A stretch of DNA of 64,000 bases from NCBI GenBank assembly GCA_000824785.1, contig CCNB01000012.1:71319-135318 (forward strand), given 5' to 3'. The translations under genes were made by a program, and so were the position numbers. The stretch's first letter is position 1; each line of letters starts with the position of its first letter. This DNA comes from Mesorhizobium plurifarium (GTDB lineage Bacteria > Pseudomonadota > Alphaproteobacteria > Rhizobiales > Rhizobiaceae). The notes beneath the pieces are model-generated. The model was given only the letters and a program-made list of their open reading frames with translations. It was not told the origin of the DNA and did no database searches. This document shows, in pieces, positions 56,303-64,000 of the stretch.

Positions 56303-57168
56303 CAGTGCTGCACCTTGGGGAAAAAGCCGGTCGGTCGGAGCAGAAGCACGACTAGAAAAACGATATGGCCGGTCATGATTTGGAACTGCGGATCGATCTG
56401 GCCGCCAATTGCTTGGGCGAGACCAAGCACGATGCCCCCAAACAGCGTGCCCCAGATGCTGCCGAGACCACCGATGATCACGGCCTCGAAGGCGAAGAGT
56501 AGTCGCACCGGTCCGGAAAACGGATCGAAGGTGGTCCGTACGCCCATCAGCACCCCGGCGATAGCGATGACCACCATGCCAATTCCCGTGGCAACCGCAA
56601 AGACCCGTTTGGTATTGATGCCCATCATCCGGGCGGCTTCCGCATCGTCGGAAGTCGCGCGAAATTCCCGGCCAAGCTTGGTATTGTAGAACAACGCCTG
56701 CAAAGCAACGATGGTGGCGATAGCGATGGCGAAGACGGCAAGCGGATAAATCCCGATGGCGATATCGTTTCCCAGGCGGAAGCTTGCGGTCTCGATCGGA
56801 CCGAGGTTGAGCTTGCGATTGTCGGCCGTGAAGACGTCAAAGAGGGCGTTCTGGATAACGATGGACAGGCCAAAAGTCACGATCATTGGGGGCAACATGT
56901 CATCGCCGAGCGTCCGGTTTAGGACCAGCAGCTGGACGAGGTAGCCGAAGAGGAAAAACGTTGGCAGAACGATGACGAGCGACATCAAGGGCCCGACACC
57001 CAACGCCTGGACGACAACATAAGAAGTAAAGCTCGCCAGTACGATCAGATCACCATGTGCGATGTTGACGAGCCGCATGACACCGAAGACCAAGCTGAGG
57101 CCGATCGCAAAAAGGGAATAGACTCCGCCAAGCAGAAGGCCCTGAAGCAATGTGCTGATCCACTCCAT
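56302..57168 (-). CDS. Branched-chain-type ABC importer permease (LivH family)
   Basis: 288 residues, about eight membrane helices, with the family's LLQGLLLGGVYSLFAIGLSL and VNIAHGDLIVLASFTSYVV at the N-terminus and FEAVIIGGLGSIWGTLFGGI near the C-terminus. It forms the importer channel with LivM. Confidence 0.93.
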   Translation of the reverse strand: MEWISTLLQGLLLGGVYSLFAIGLSLVFGVMRLVNIAHGDLIVLASFTSYVVVQALGVGPLMSLVIVLPTFFLFGYLVQLLVLNRTLGDDMLPPMIVTFGLSIVIQNALFDVFTADNRKLNLGPIETASFRLGNDIAIGIYPLAVFAIAIATIVALQALFYNTKLGREFRATSDDAEAARMMGINTKRVFAVATGIGMVVIAIAGVLMGVRTTFDPFSGPVRLLFAFEAVIIGGLGSIWGTLFGGIVLGLAQAIGGQIDPQFQIMTGHIVFLVVLLLRPTGFFPKVQH

Positions 57169-57171
57169 CTG

Positions 57172-57870
57172 CTAGACTCCGAAATACGCGTTGCGAATTG
57201 CTGCAAGAGACATCTCGTCCGCGCGTCCTTCCAGCGAAACGCGGCCTTCCATAAGGCAATAGACGCGGTCCGCGACGCTGACGGCACGGACGAGGTCCTG
57301 CTCGACGATGACGATGGAGAGCCCTTCTTCCTTTAGCTTCGCGATGTTGCGGTACAAGTCCTCGATAATGACCGGAGCGAGACCGAGGCTGATCTCGTCG
57401 CACAGGAGTGAGGTAGGATTAGACATCAATGCGCGCCCAATGGCCACCATCTGCTGCTGACCTCCTGACAGTGCTGTACCCGAAAGCCGGCGGCGCTCCT
57501 TCAGTCCGGGAAAGACCTCATAGACGCGCTCAAGGGTCCACGGCCCCTTGCGCGCACAATGCGCGCCCAGCAAGAGATTTTCCTCGACGGTGAGCGACGG
57601 AAAGAGCCGCCGGCCCTCCGGCACCATGGCAATGCCACTGGCGATTGCCGTATGGGCTTCTCGCCCTCCACAAGGAGCGCCGTCGATAAACACCATTTCC
57701 GGACTGGTTTTGATCAGCCCGGTGATCGCCTTCATGACCGTGGACTTGCCTGCCCCGTTGGCGCCGATAATCGCGGTCGTCTCGCCGTCGCGCAGGATAA
57801 TATCGACCCCAAACAATGCCTGAAAGTCCCCATAATAGGCCGTCAGCCCTTTGGTCTCGATCGTACTCAT
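57172..57870 (-). CDS. Branched-chain-type ABC importer ATPase (LivF family)
   Basis: 232 residues. P-loop GANGAGKST, signature LSGGQQQMVAIGRAL, Walker B LLCDEISLGL. One of the two motor subunits. Its start overlaps the livG stop (57867-57870), so the two are translated together. Confidence 0.93.
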   Translation of the reverse strand: MSTIETKGLTAYYGDFQALFGVDIILRDGETTAIIGANGAGKSTVMKAITGLIKTSPEMVFIDGAPCGGREAHTAIASGIAMVPEGRRLFPSLTVEENLLLGAHCARKGPWTLERVYEVFPGLKERRRLSGTALSGGQQQMVAIGRALMSNPTSLLCDEISLGLAPVIIEDLYRNIAKLKEEGLSIVIVEQDLVRAVSVADRVYCLMEGRVSLEGRADEMSLAAIRNAYFGV

Positions 57871-58598
57871 TCTGGCTCGACTCCCAGATAGATCCGTCGC
57901 ACCTCCGGCGATTGAATAACTTCCCGGGGCTTGCCGTCGCAGATGATACGGCCGCCATTGAGGACGATAAGCCTGTCAACGGTCGCGATGAGCGCATGCA
58001 CGATATGCTCGATCCAAATCAGCGTCACGCCGGTCTCACGAAGATCGCGGATGGTGTTGATCAGGGCCTGCGTTTCAACTTCGGTTAATCCGCCCGCAAT
58101 TTCGTCGAGCAACAAAAGACGAGGCCGGGTGGCAAGCGAACGGGCGAGTTCGAGGCGTTTGCGCTGCAACAGGGTCAAGCGACCTGCAGGCTTGTTGACT
58201 TCGCCCATCAACCCGGTGCGGTGCAGGATTTCAATGCAACGATCTTCCGCTTCGGCGACTGTCGTGCCAGAGCCGAACACAGCTGCAGTAAGGACGTTTT
58301 CAAACACCGTCATTTTGCCGAACGGCTGCGGTATCTGATAGCTGCGCCCGATGCCCAATCTGCTGCGCTGATACGGCTTCATGTCATTGATCGACCGCCC
58401 GTCGAACAGGATATCTCCGCTGTTCGGTCGATCGTCGCCGGCAATCAGGTTGAACAGCGTCGATTTACCGGCACCGTTCGGACCGATAATGCCCAGCCCC
58501 TCCCCCTGGCTGACGGAGAGATCGATGCCTTCTGCAATGACGATCTTCCCGAAGGCCTTGTCGAGTTGGCACAATTCGAGAATCGGCGGCGCGCCCAT
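57867..58598 (-). CDS. Branched-chain-type ABC importer ATPase (LivG family)
   Basis: 243 residues from the ATG beginning MGAPPILELCQLDKAFGKIV (GAGG upstream); a GTG at 58664 directly after the binding-protein stop is an alternative. P-loop GPNGAGKST, Walker B LLLLDEIAGGL, and the LivG-specific IGRSYQIPQPFGKMTVFENV loop. It is the second motor subunit. Confidence 0.92.
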   Translation of the reverse strand: MGAPPILELCQLDKAFGKIVIAEGIDLSVSQGEGLGIIGPNGAGKSTLFNLIAGDDRPNSGDILFDGRSINDMKPYQRSRLGIGRSYQIPQPFGKMTVFENVLTAAVFGSGTTVAEAEDRCIEILHRTGLMGEVNKPAGRLTLLQRKRLELARSLATRPRLLLLDEIAGGLTEVETQALINTIRDLRETGVTLIWIEHIVHALIATVDRLIVLNGGRIICDGKPREVIQSPEVRRIYLGVEPE

Positions 58599-58666
58599 GC
58601 CCCTCAATTCCTCTATGATTTTGATTGCGGTGGCCGGAACTCGCGCATCCCGGCCACCCGGCACGA

Positions 58667-59944
58667 TCAGGACGTGGCTTCCGCAGGCCCGGCAACAGGC
58701 ACGTCACGCGCAGAAACATTGCTGACGATAATTGGCTCAAAGGGGTGTTTGCCGCCCTTCGTCATACGCCATTGGGCGCCCGTCAACGGCGTTATGACGA
58801 CATTCGGTGCAGGGCCGGATCCGGCAACGATTGGACCCTGTATGGTTGGAAGATTGGTCTTGAACAACGCTTCACGGTTCGCCTCCCGATCACCTCCACC
58901 GGATCTCTTCAGCGTATCTATGGCCGTTTCGAGCGTCGCGTGAACAGTGCCGATGATCTGGTTCCATTGCCGACCGGTGCTGCTCTCGAATGCCGCCGCG
59001 TAATCTGCCGCGGTTTGACCGGTGATCGAGCTCTTGTAGGGAAACGTCGGGTGCCAGAAAAGATCGAAACTGTGGTTCTGTGCGAGCGGCCCGAGCTGCT
59101 CTGCAGTGCTGGCAAAGGCGAGCGCCGCAGCCGTCGTTGCCGCCTTCGCTTTGAACCCCTGCTGGGCCGCCTGGGTCCAGAACGTCGTCCAGTCCGGAGC
59201 CAGCACATTGCCGGAGATGATCTCGACGCCGCTTTTCTTGAACAATTGGATGATCGAACTGTAATCATCCGTAAGATCCTGATACCGGCCGGGGTCGACG
59301 AGGGTGTAGGCCTGCTCCTGCAGAAGCGGTGGGAAACCTTTGGCGAAGCCTTGACCGTCCGTATTGTTTGGCCACAGGGCGCCCACGACTTTGTTGGTCT
59401 TAAGCTGGCGCCAAATGTCCATGTATGTGGCCGAGACTTCGGAAAAGCCCCAGAACATGTGCAACTGATAGCGAAATGGCTTGTCAGGAGTCGCTCCACG
59501 CCCGGAGACCTGCGTTTCCCAGGGTGTAATCGAAGAGACCAACGGCACACCGTTGAGTTCGCACTGGTCTGCAACTGGCGTAACCGTGAGCGAATGGATG
59601 GAGGCGCACATTATGTCGACGCCCTCGCGCAGGATGAGATCGGCCGCGACTTCGGACGAACGATTTGCGTTCGACTGGCAGTCGCGGACAACGATTTCCA
59701 CCGCGCGTTTGCTCCCCCCGTCGACGGTTATGCCGCCAGCAAGGGCCGAACGAAGGTTCTCGAGGACGAATGGATCGCCGGCCGCGGCCCCGGCCAAGGG
59801 CCCGGTTGATGGGGAAACGAAACCGATCCGCAACGGTCGCGATTGAGCAATCGCCGGCGCTGCAAGCGCGGATGCCGCGATGGCTACGGTGCCTTTCAGG
59901 AAGTCCCTGCGCGTTCCGTTGAATACACTTACTATCTTGTTCAC
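58667..59944 (-). CDS. Branched-chain-type ABC importer binding protein (LivK-like), Tat signal
   Basis: 425 residues from a GTG with GGGAGG nine bases upstream; ATG 59965 and a TTG further up are alternatives that place the site inside the gene. A twin-arginine signal (GTRRDFLKGTVAIAASALAA) precedes a Peripla_BP_6 domain (RIGFVSPSTGPLAGAAAGDP). It is first of the K-G-F-H-M series, downstream of the SDR and VOC genes. Ligand unknown; aromatic or organic acids fit the neighbours. Confidence 0.9.
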   Translation of the reverse strand: MNKIVSVFNGTRRDFLKGTVAIAASALAAPAIAQSRPLRIGFVSPSTGPLAGAAAGDPFVLENLRSALAGGITVDGGSKRAVEIVVRDCQSNANRSSEVAADLILREGVDIMCASIHSLTVTPVADQCELNGVPLVSSITPWETQVSGRGATPDKPFRYQLHMFWGFSEVSATYMDIWRQLKTNKVVGALWPNNTDGQGFAKGFPPLLQEQAYTLVDPGRYQDLTDDYSSIIQLFKKSGVEIISGNVLAPDWTTFWTQAAQQGFKAKAATTAAALAFASTAEQLGPLAQNHSFDLFWHPTFPYKSSITGQTAADYAAAFESSTGRQWNQIIGTVHATLETAIDTLKRSGGGDREANREALFKTNLPTIQGPIVAGSGPAPNVVITPLTGAQWRMTKGGKHPFEPIIVSNVSARDVPVAGPAEATS

Positions 59945-60074
59945 TTGTTTTATCCTCCCATGCATAGTCGGCCGTCTCTCCAAAGGCCGAGGTTTCAAAA
60001 AACCGCCAGTAAGCTTTCTCTTATTTTTGTCCCTCCGAGCCGATCCAGTTCATGCAGGCTCGCTACGCGCGGCC

Positions 60075-60863
60075 TCAATCCATGACCATCCCGCCGTCGA
60101 CGTGGTACGTGCCGCCCGTCATGTTGCGGCCAAGGTCGGATGCGAGGAAGGCGACCATCCCTGCTACGTCCCTAGGTTCCTGAGGATGGCCCATCGGGAC
60201 GTTTGCAAAGAAGTTTCTTTTGGCCTCGGCCAGGGACACGCCTGCAGCGTCTGCAATCTCTTGCGCGATGCCCTCATGGAGTGGCGTCTCGAGAATTCCC
60301 GGGCAGACAGTGTTGAAGGTTATGCCCGTCGTTGCGAATTCCGCGGCGAGGCTCTGGGTAAGACCCATCACGCCGAACTTCGACGTACAATAGTGGGAAA
60401 ACGGAGCGTATCCCTTCTTCGAGGTCACTGATCCGAGGTTGATCACCCGACCCTTGCCACGTTCCACCATGCCCGGAAGGACGGCACGGGTCACGATGAA
60501 CTGACTCTTGAGATTAATATCGAGGATTCGATCCCACTCAGCCTCGTCCATCTCCAGGAAAGGCACACGCTTCGACGCGCCGGCGTTGTTCACCAGAATA
60601 TCGATTGGGCCCAAGGATCCGGCAACGGCCTTTTCCATAGCAAAAGCTGAGTCCCAAGAGGTCACGTCCAGCTTGAACGGCTCTACCCTGCCCCCCACCT
60701 TTTTCGACAGGCGCGAAGCGGTCGATTTGGCCGCATCCAGATTGATATCGGCAATTGCGACGGCTGAACCCAGTTCGGCAAGCATTTCGCTGATAGCGGC
60801 GCCGATGCCCATAGCACCACCTGTGACGATGGCAACCTTTCCCTTGAGCCACATCATTTCCAT
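60075..60863 (-). CDS. Short-chain dehydrogenase/reductase (SDR)
   Basis: 262 residues from MEMMWLKGKVAIVTGG (AAAGGA upstream). Cofactor motif TGGAMGIGAAIS, VNNAGAS, catalytic Tyr in YCTSK and the C-terminal TGGTYHVDGGMVMD. A longer frame upstream (to 61064) overlaps the next gene and lacks support. Between a VOC dioxygenase-like gene and an importer, it likely oxidises a pathway intermediate. Confidence 0.92.
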   Translation of the reverse strand: MEMMWLKGKVAIVTGGAMGIGAAISEMLAELGSAVAIADINLDAAKSTASRLSKKVGGRVEPFKLDVTSWDSAFAMEKAVAGSLGPIDILVNNAGASKRVPFLEMDEAEWDRILDINLKSQFIVTRAVLPGMVERGKGRVINLGSVTSKKGYAPFSHYCTSKFGVMGLTQSLAAEFATTGITFNTVCPGILETPLHEGIAQEIADAAGVSLAEAKRNFFANVPMGHPQEPRDVAGMVAFLASDLGRNMTGGTYHVDGGMVMD

Positions 60864-61027
60864 TTGATCATTCCTTTCGCGTGCTGCCGATTCGGGACGA
60901 GTTGAAGGAAGGGCGTAAGCGATGTGCTGGCTACCCCCGCTCAGCCTCCTGACCGGCCCGTGTGTAGATGCATCACCGCGCCCCACAAGGAGCGCAAACT
61001 GTGTTCGTCGCGACTTTCTAGTGTGAC

Positions 61028-61912
61028 TTATTCGAGGAACCCATCTGGCGGTCCGCTCCCCCACATGTTTGCTGCAAACTGAATGTCCTCCCAGACTTTC
61101 CCTTTTTGGGGAAAGTCTTGGTGACTCGGACGGGGCTCAAAGCTTCCAAGTGCCTCATTCACCTGGTCAAGCTCACAGAACAGTTCGATTATCTGCCCGT
61201 CAGGATTGCGGTAATAGATCGAAATATTGTGTCCGATCCCATGACGCACCGGTCCCCAAACCAGCGGAATGCGATCTCTGGCAAGCCAGTCACAGGCATC
61301 GCGTATGTGAGACCAATCGCGCAACTCGAATGCTATGTGGTGCATCTTGCTATTGCGACCGGCGACCAGGTTGACCGTGTGGTGATCTGGCCCACATCGC
61401 ATGAAAGCAAAGAAATCGCCCATCCAGTCACTGACTTTGAACCCGAGGACATCGCGATAGAAGCCGACGACGCCCTGAACATCGGTCACATTGAACGCAA
61501 CATGGCCGAGCTTGTTGGGCGATATGCCGCAACGCTGGAAATCCACCCCAGCGGGAACGGCCTGGACAAATGTTTCGATCCTTGTGCCTTTAGGATCGTA
61601 AAACACAATCGCATCCTTGATGGAGGGCTGAGGGTCAGCCTGGCGCTCTGTTTTCAGCCCATGAGCTCTGATCTGGTTCTCGTATTCGCCAATATCCGCT
61701 GTCGGCGGCAACTGGAAACCGAGCGCCTCGCACCTAGCTTCAGAGCCCTCGCGAAGGACTAGCGAGTGGTGATCGCCGCTCGTCGATAGGTAGGCCACTT
61801 TGCCGTCACGTTCGACGAGAGTGAGGCCCAAGATCTTTGTGTAGTGGTCGATCTGACCTTGCAGGTTGGGCGTCTGGAAGACGGCATAGACGATGCGATT
61901 GACATTGACCAT
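61028..61912 (-). CDS. Two-domain VOC protein, extradiol-dioxygenase-like
   Basis: 294 residues from MVNVNRIVYAVFQTPN (AAAGGAG upstream). Two vicinal-oxygen-chelate modules; in the second, the usual metal ligands of catechol 2,3-dioxygenases can be seen as His (KLGHVAFNV), His (KMHHIAFELRD) and Glu (GQIIELFCEL). This suggests ring cleavage of a catechol-type compound, or a related VOC reaction. It lies 14 bp after the FAH-family gene, consistent with an aromatic degradation pathway. Confidence 0.88.
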   Translation of the reverse strand: MVNVNRIVYAVFQTPNLQGQIDHYTKILGLTLVERDGKVAYLSTSGDHHSLVLREGSEARCEALGFQLPPTADIGEYENQIRAHGLKTERQADPQPSIKDAIVFYDPKGTRIETFVQAVPAGVDFQRCGISPNKLGHVAFNVTDVQGVVGFYRDVLGFKVSDWMGDFFAFMRCGPDHHTVNLVAGRNSKMHHIAFELRDWSHIRDACDWLARDRIPLVWGPVRHGIGHNISIYYRNPDGQIIELFCELDQVNEALGSFEPRPSHQDFPQKGKVWEDIQFAANMWGSGPPDGFLE

Positions 61913-61925
61913 CACACTGCTCCTT

Positions 61926-62804
61926 TCAAACAAATCTGTTGCACAGTGTGCCCAGTCCTTCGACCGTGACGCTTACTTGATCGCCCGCCTTGAGGAACTC
62001 GCGGGGATTGCGCCCGTAGCCGACCCCCGCCGGGGTTCCGGTAGCGATAATGTCGCCGGGCTCCAGCGTCATCATGCCGGCCAAATGAAGCGTGATATCG
62101 GCGACGCCAAAAATCATTCGGCTGGTATTGGATTTCTGCTTGACCACTCCATTAACGGCAAGCTCGATGCCCAGCGACTGCGGGTCATCTACAAAGCGCG
62201 CCGGGGTGATCCACGGGCCTGTCGGTTGGAATTGGTTCCAGCCTTTCTGCATGACCCAGTCGATACCCACAGATGGTCGTGAAGCAATCCAGTCGCGGGC
62301 AGAAACGTCATTTATGACCGTATAGCCGGCTACGGCCTGCAAGGGGTCACCGCCATCGCCGGGACCGTAGCGGCGACCAATGACAACCCCCAGCTCGGCC
62401 TCCCAATCAACCATGCTTGCACGCGCAGGCAGCCGAATCTCTTCACCGTGAGCCGCCAGCGCTACCTGGGGCCGCATAAAGCCGTATGGAAACTCAGGTC
62501 TTTCGCCCGCAGCCATTTCCTGATTGTGCTCACGGTAATTTGTACCAATGCAAATCAGCTTTCTTGGATTGGCAATTGGAGTGCAATAGGAAACGTCGGC
62601 TGGATCCGCACCCGGCGCGACCACCCTTGCGCATCGTTCCGCAAGTAGTTCGTCATATTTGGCCCAGTCGGCAAATATGCTCTCAAGATCCGTTGGAGCT
62701 CCCTCCCCCAGAATCTCGGCGAGAGGGTGAACCCGCATACCAACCAATACCAGTGGCGACAGGCTGCCACCCAAGCGACCGGTTCCAAGCTTGTAGGCAA
62801 CCAT
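61926..62804 (-). CDS. Fumarylacetoacetate-hydrolase-family protein
   Basis: 292 residues from MVAYKLGTGRLGG (GGAG upstream). The FAH fold is seen in LICIGTNYREHNQEMAAGE, the metal-binding EAELGVVIGRRYG and the end GDIIATGTPAGVGYGRNPRE. The family hydrolyses C-C bonds or hydrates/decarboxylates products of aromatic ring cleavage. It is first in the minus-strand run FAH-VOC-SDR-LivK-G-F-H-M. Confidence 0.93.
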   Translation of the reverse strand: MVAYKLGTGRLGGSLSPLVLVGMRVHPLAEILGEGAPTDLESIFADWAKYDELLAERCARVVAPGADPADVSYCTPIANPRKLICIGTNYREHNQEMAAGERPEFPYGFMRPQVALAAHGEEIRLPARASMVDWEAELGVVIGRRYGPGDGGDPLQAVAGYTVINDVSARDWIASRPSVGIDWVMQKGWNQFQPTGPWITPARFVDDPQSLGIELAVNGVVKQKSNTSRMIFGVADITLHLAGMMTLEPGDIIATGTPAGVGYGRNPREFLKAGDQVSVTVEGLGTLCNRFV

Positions 62805-63620
62805 AGTTCTAGCTCCTGCCTGCGGCCGGCATGGGCCGTTCTGCACTCCGAGTAAGGACCGAGATTTCGTTCAATTGGGTTGCATCCATCGCCGGACCGA
62901 ACGTTTGAGCGGCGCCAAAATGGGCTGTCGAGGGAGGCTCGCCGGCGGAGCCAGTCGGATCGAAATGCCTGCAATTCATTTGGAAAGATTCCCCAGTTTG
63001 GAAATTGCTGATATTTTCCAATATACCGCAACCCCGCTTGTGTCAATTTCAAGCAGGGAAAATTCTCTTAGGTCGAATATGGAAAACGCGAACCACCCGG
63101 AGGTCGATGCCGAATTGGGAAACAGTACGGTTGTTGAGAATCGCTAAAGATGTGGCTCTCGCGGGCTGGCACACGATCGAAGAGGTATGCGTCGAATGAT
63201 GCGAGCGAGCGCCGCGATCGCGGGATGGGGTCCAATTTTCAGGAGAGCGCGGATCTTTGTTGCCTGGTGTCTCTTCGATGGGAACTACAGCAGCTTGCTT
63301 TGGTATCCTTGCGAGCACCGATCGCGCGCTATGCTGGATTCGGTTCGATTTGGGAGAGATTGGACAGATGACCGAAAATGATCATCCAACGGCCCGCGCC
63401 CAGCGCTCGGTTTCATCGTCGGTCTGCTGGACGAACTGCGCCAGTTGACCGCTTCGCAGGGGCTTGAACTGATCAGTTATCTCGACGCCGCTTTCATAGA
63501 ATCCCGCGATGCCATCAGAAGAGAGCGCTCACGCGATCAATCCAAAGACAGTGATCCGCGTTGCGGAGGTAATTTAAGCCACTGTCCGCAGCGGTCAAAC
63601 GGACCAGACTCTCCGGCGCT
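62805..63620. other. Intergenic, promoter side of the FAH run plus small unassigned frames
   Basis: An imperfect palindrome TTGGAAATTGCTGATATTTT followed by CCAA (near 62998-63021) may be an operator for the FAH run. Further right, plus-strand text around 63405-63530 (LLDELRQLTASQGLELISYL, DAAFIESRDAIRRERS) looks like protein but has frame and start problems; it may be a small broken gene. Confidence 0.4.
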
Positions 63621-64000
63621 TCAGCAAATCGTATAAGGCAGTTCGCTGCGCCGGTTATGATCTACTGTGATTTTGCTCTTAAGAGGCGGGATGGCGCGCT
63701 GGGTGCAATCCCGCCGCTCACAAATTCGGCATGACACCCCGATGGGGTCGAATGCCGAACTGTTGGTGAAATCCAGCCGGTCCGCGTAGACGAAATCGCC
63801 GGCATAGGAAATCTCGCACCCAAGCGCGATGGCGTAGCGCCGATGAGGAGAGGCAAACCCGCCCTCGGCCTTGGCCACTTCGGTTGCGATGCTGAGATAG
63901 CGGACGCCGTCAGGTGTCTCCGCCAGCTGACAAATCATGCGGCCAGGGGATTCGAAAGCCTGATGGGCGTTCCACAACGGGCACGCCGCGCCATAGCGCG
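63621..64000 (-). CDS. ScfR-family (XRE HTH plus DUF2083) regulator, C-terminal part
   Basis: About 126 residues up to the right edge; the N-terminus with the XRE helix-turn-helix is outside the window. The visible part carries the CPLWNAHQAF and SPGRMICQLAETPDGVRYLS segments and the cysteine motif IGVSCRICERRDCTQRAIPP typical of short-chain-acyl (RamB/ScfR-like) regulators of propionate/glyoxylate genes. Confidence 0.82.
   Translation of the reverse strand, partial: RYGAACPLWNAHQAFESPGRMICQLAETPDGVRYLSIATEVAKAEGGFASPHRRYAIALGCEISYAGDFVYADRLDFTNSSAFDPIGVSCRICERRDCTQRAIPPLKSKITVDHNRRSELPYTIC

Overview
The window looks like part of a rhizobial symbiosis island, most likely from Mesorhizobium or a close relative. 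It holds a complete-looking Rhc-I type III secretion (T3SS) gene set with nol/nop genes, a TtsI regulator, NodD, two nod boxes and four tts boxes. It also holds a giant SKWP-repeat effector of the kind known from Mesorhizobium (Mlr6361), Ralstonia (RipS) and Xanthomonas (XopAD). Species assignment is inference; no rRNA or tRNA gene was seen.

Layout, left half (1-34.8 kb, mostly minus strand). 1-2920: a partial secreted-effector candidate with a tts box, running off the left edge. 3.6-4.5 kb: an RpiR-family regulator. 5.0-10.3 kb: a tts-box operon nopC-nopA-sctD-unknown-TPR-rhcV-TPR lipoprotein. 10.9-18.5 kb: the 2544-residue SKWP/shikimate-kinase effector. 19.1-19.3 kb: an IS256-type transposase scrap. 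19.5-28.0 kb: the core T3SS operon nolB-rhcJ-nolU-nolV-rhcN-sctO-rhcQ-rhcR-rhcS-rhcT-rhcU behind a tts box. Divergent plus-strand rhcC1 and nopX follow (nopX has its own tts box), then y4xK-like, rhcC2 and ttsI, the last behind a nod box. The circuit readable from the sequence is flavonoid/NodD to nod box to TtsI to tts boxes to secretion genes and effectors.

Middle (34.4-43 kb). An RTX scrap lies between the nod box and ttsI. A CadD-type transporter gene is broken by an in-frame stop. nodD faces a canonical nod box that points at an RTX (NodO-like) gene followed by a type I secretion ATPase and membrane-fusion protein. After that comes a decayed thiamine locus: a TPP riboswitch, a thiC start fragment and a thiE fragment.

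Right half (43-64 kb). Catabolic and uptake genes, intact and ordinary in style. First is a minus-strand acyl-CoA-type cluster (AcuI-like reductase, CaiB/BaiF CoA-transferase, TPP enzyme, MaoC/FAS1-like dehydratase, cupin). It is divergent from a plus-strand SDR, a ribose-type ABC importer and an FCD-type GntR regulator. A minus-strand branched-chain-type ABC importer (LivM/H/F/G/K) follows with an SDR, an extradiol-dioxygenase-like VOC protein and a fumarylacetoacetate-hydrolase-family protein. The right edge cuts a ScfR-family regulator.

The most interesting observations are: an RNA-polymerase-like DFDGD motif inside the SKWP effector; loss of the NPTH autocleavage motif in RhcU; the nod-box RTX plus type I secretion cassette; and the riboswitch-bearing thiamine remnant. 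Where the first in-frame start was TTG or GTG, starts were re-chosen from ribosome-binding sites.
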